A stretch of DNA of 14,825 nt from Stephanodiscus triporus. Lineage: Eukaryota > Bacillariophyta > Thalassiosirophyceae > Thalassiosirales > Thalassiosiraceae. This document shows, piece by piece, positions 14,677 through 14,825 of this stretch. The stretch covers positions 1 to 14,825 of the forward strand of contig JALLAZ010000495.1 of the NCBI GenBank assembly GCA_036939755.1, in the 5' to 3' direction. Every line of letters starts with the position of its first letter. Within the stretch, counting starts at the first letter, position 1. The translations under genes and the position numbers were made by a program. Below the pieces are notes generated by a model. The model was given only the letters and a program-made list of their open reading frames with translations. It searched no databases and was not told the DNA's origin.

Positions 14677-14825
14677 GTGTCTTGATACAAACTGCCTTGG
14701 AGGACCACATACTGTACGTTTGACCTCAATTGGCAACTCCGTTTCTAAATATCGAGAATTCCGACCTCAGACCCACTTAGATATTGTAGGGCAGGTCAAA
14801 AAAATAGGAAGTCTCACTTGGGGCA
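14677..14825. other. right edge, no recognised feature
   Basis: AT-rich sequence up to the window end, with no supported gene or repeat. Confidence 0.4.

Noticed and set aside
14257..14729. Overlapping ORFs on both strands near the right edge
   Set aside because: They coincide with inverted and tandem repeats, have no domain, and both strands are equally open.

Overview
The window looks like nuclear DNA of a photosynthetic stramenopile, most likely a diatom. Supporting signs are intron-bearing genes with short GT-AG introns (77 to 225 nt), long low-complexity tails rich in Ser, Asn, Gly and Asp, a hydrophobic N-terminus ending in an ASAFAP-like Ala-Phe-Pro motif on one gene, and proteins of eukaryotic type (a type II glycosyltransferase, an FHA-kinase, an MFS carrier). 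No bacterial-style operon, rRNA, tRNA or CRISPR array was seen. The species assignment is inference.

Layout. From 344 to 1810 (+) there is a single-exon GT17-like glycosyltransferase with an N-terminal membrane anchor. Convergent with it, 3596 to 2007 (-) encodes a GC-rich class I SAM-methyltransferase-like protein with a possible plastid-targeting leader. A 485-nt divergent promoter region (3597-4081) separates this from the most interesting gene, 4082 to 8682 (+). I reconstruct that gene as four exons joined by three introns into a 1401-residue checkpoint kinase: N-terminal SQ/TQ cluster, FHA domain, CHK2/Rad53-type kinase domain, and a 500-residue basic/acidic tail ending in an apparent PCNA-binding PIP box (Q1391-F1398). 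Convergent with it, 11549 to 9102 (-) is a three-exon, 727-residue major facilitator transporter. Its N-terminus is built on a 54-bp tandem duplication.

From about 11.55 kb to the right edge the sequence changes character: more AT-rich, no convincing intact gene, and several diverged direct repeats, perfect or imperfect hairpins, and a decayed minus-strand coding relic (about 14232 to 13614) whose reading frame is broken by shifts and one in-frame stop. This reads as an accessory, repeat-rich interval.

The four intact genes do not form an obvious pathway. The functional story is within the kinase gene: ATM/ATR-type target sites, a phosphothreonine-binding FHA domain and a candidate PCNA-docking tail suggest a DNA-damage or replication-stress kinase tethered directly to the sliding clamp.
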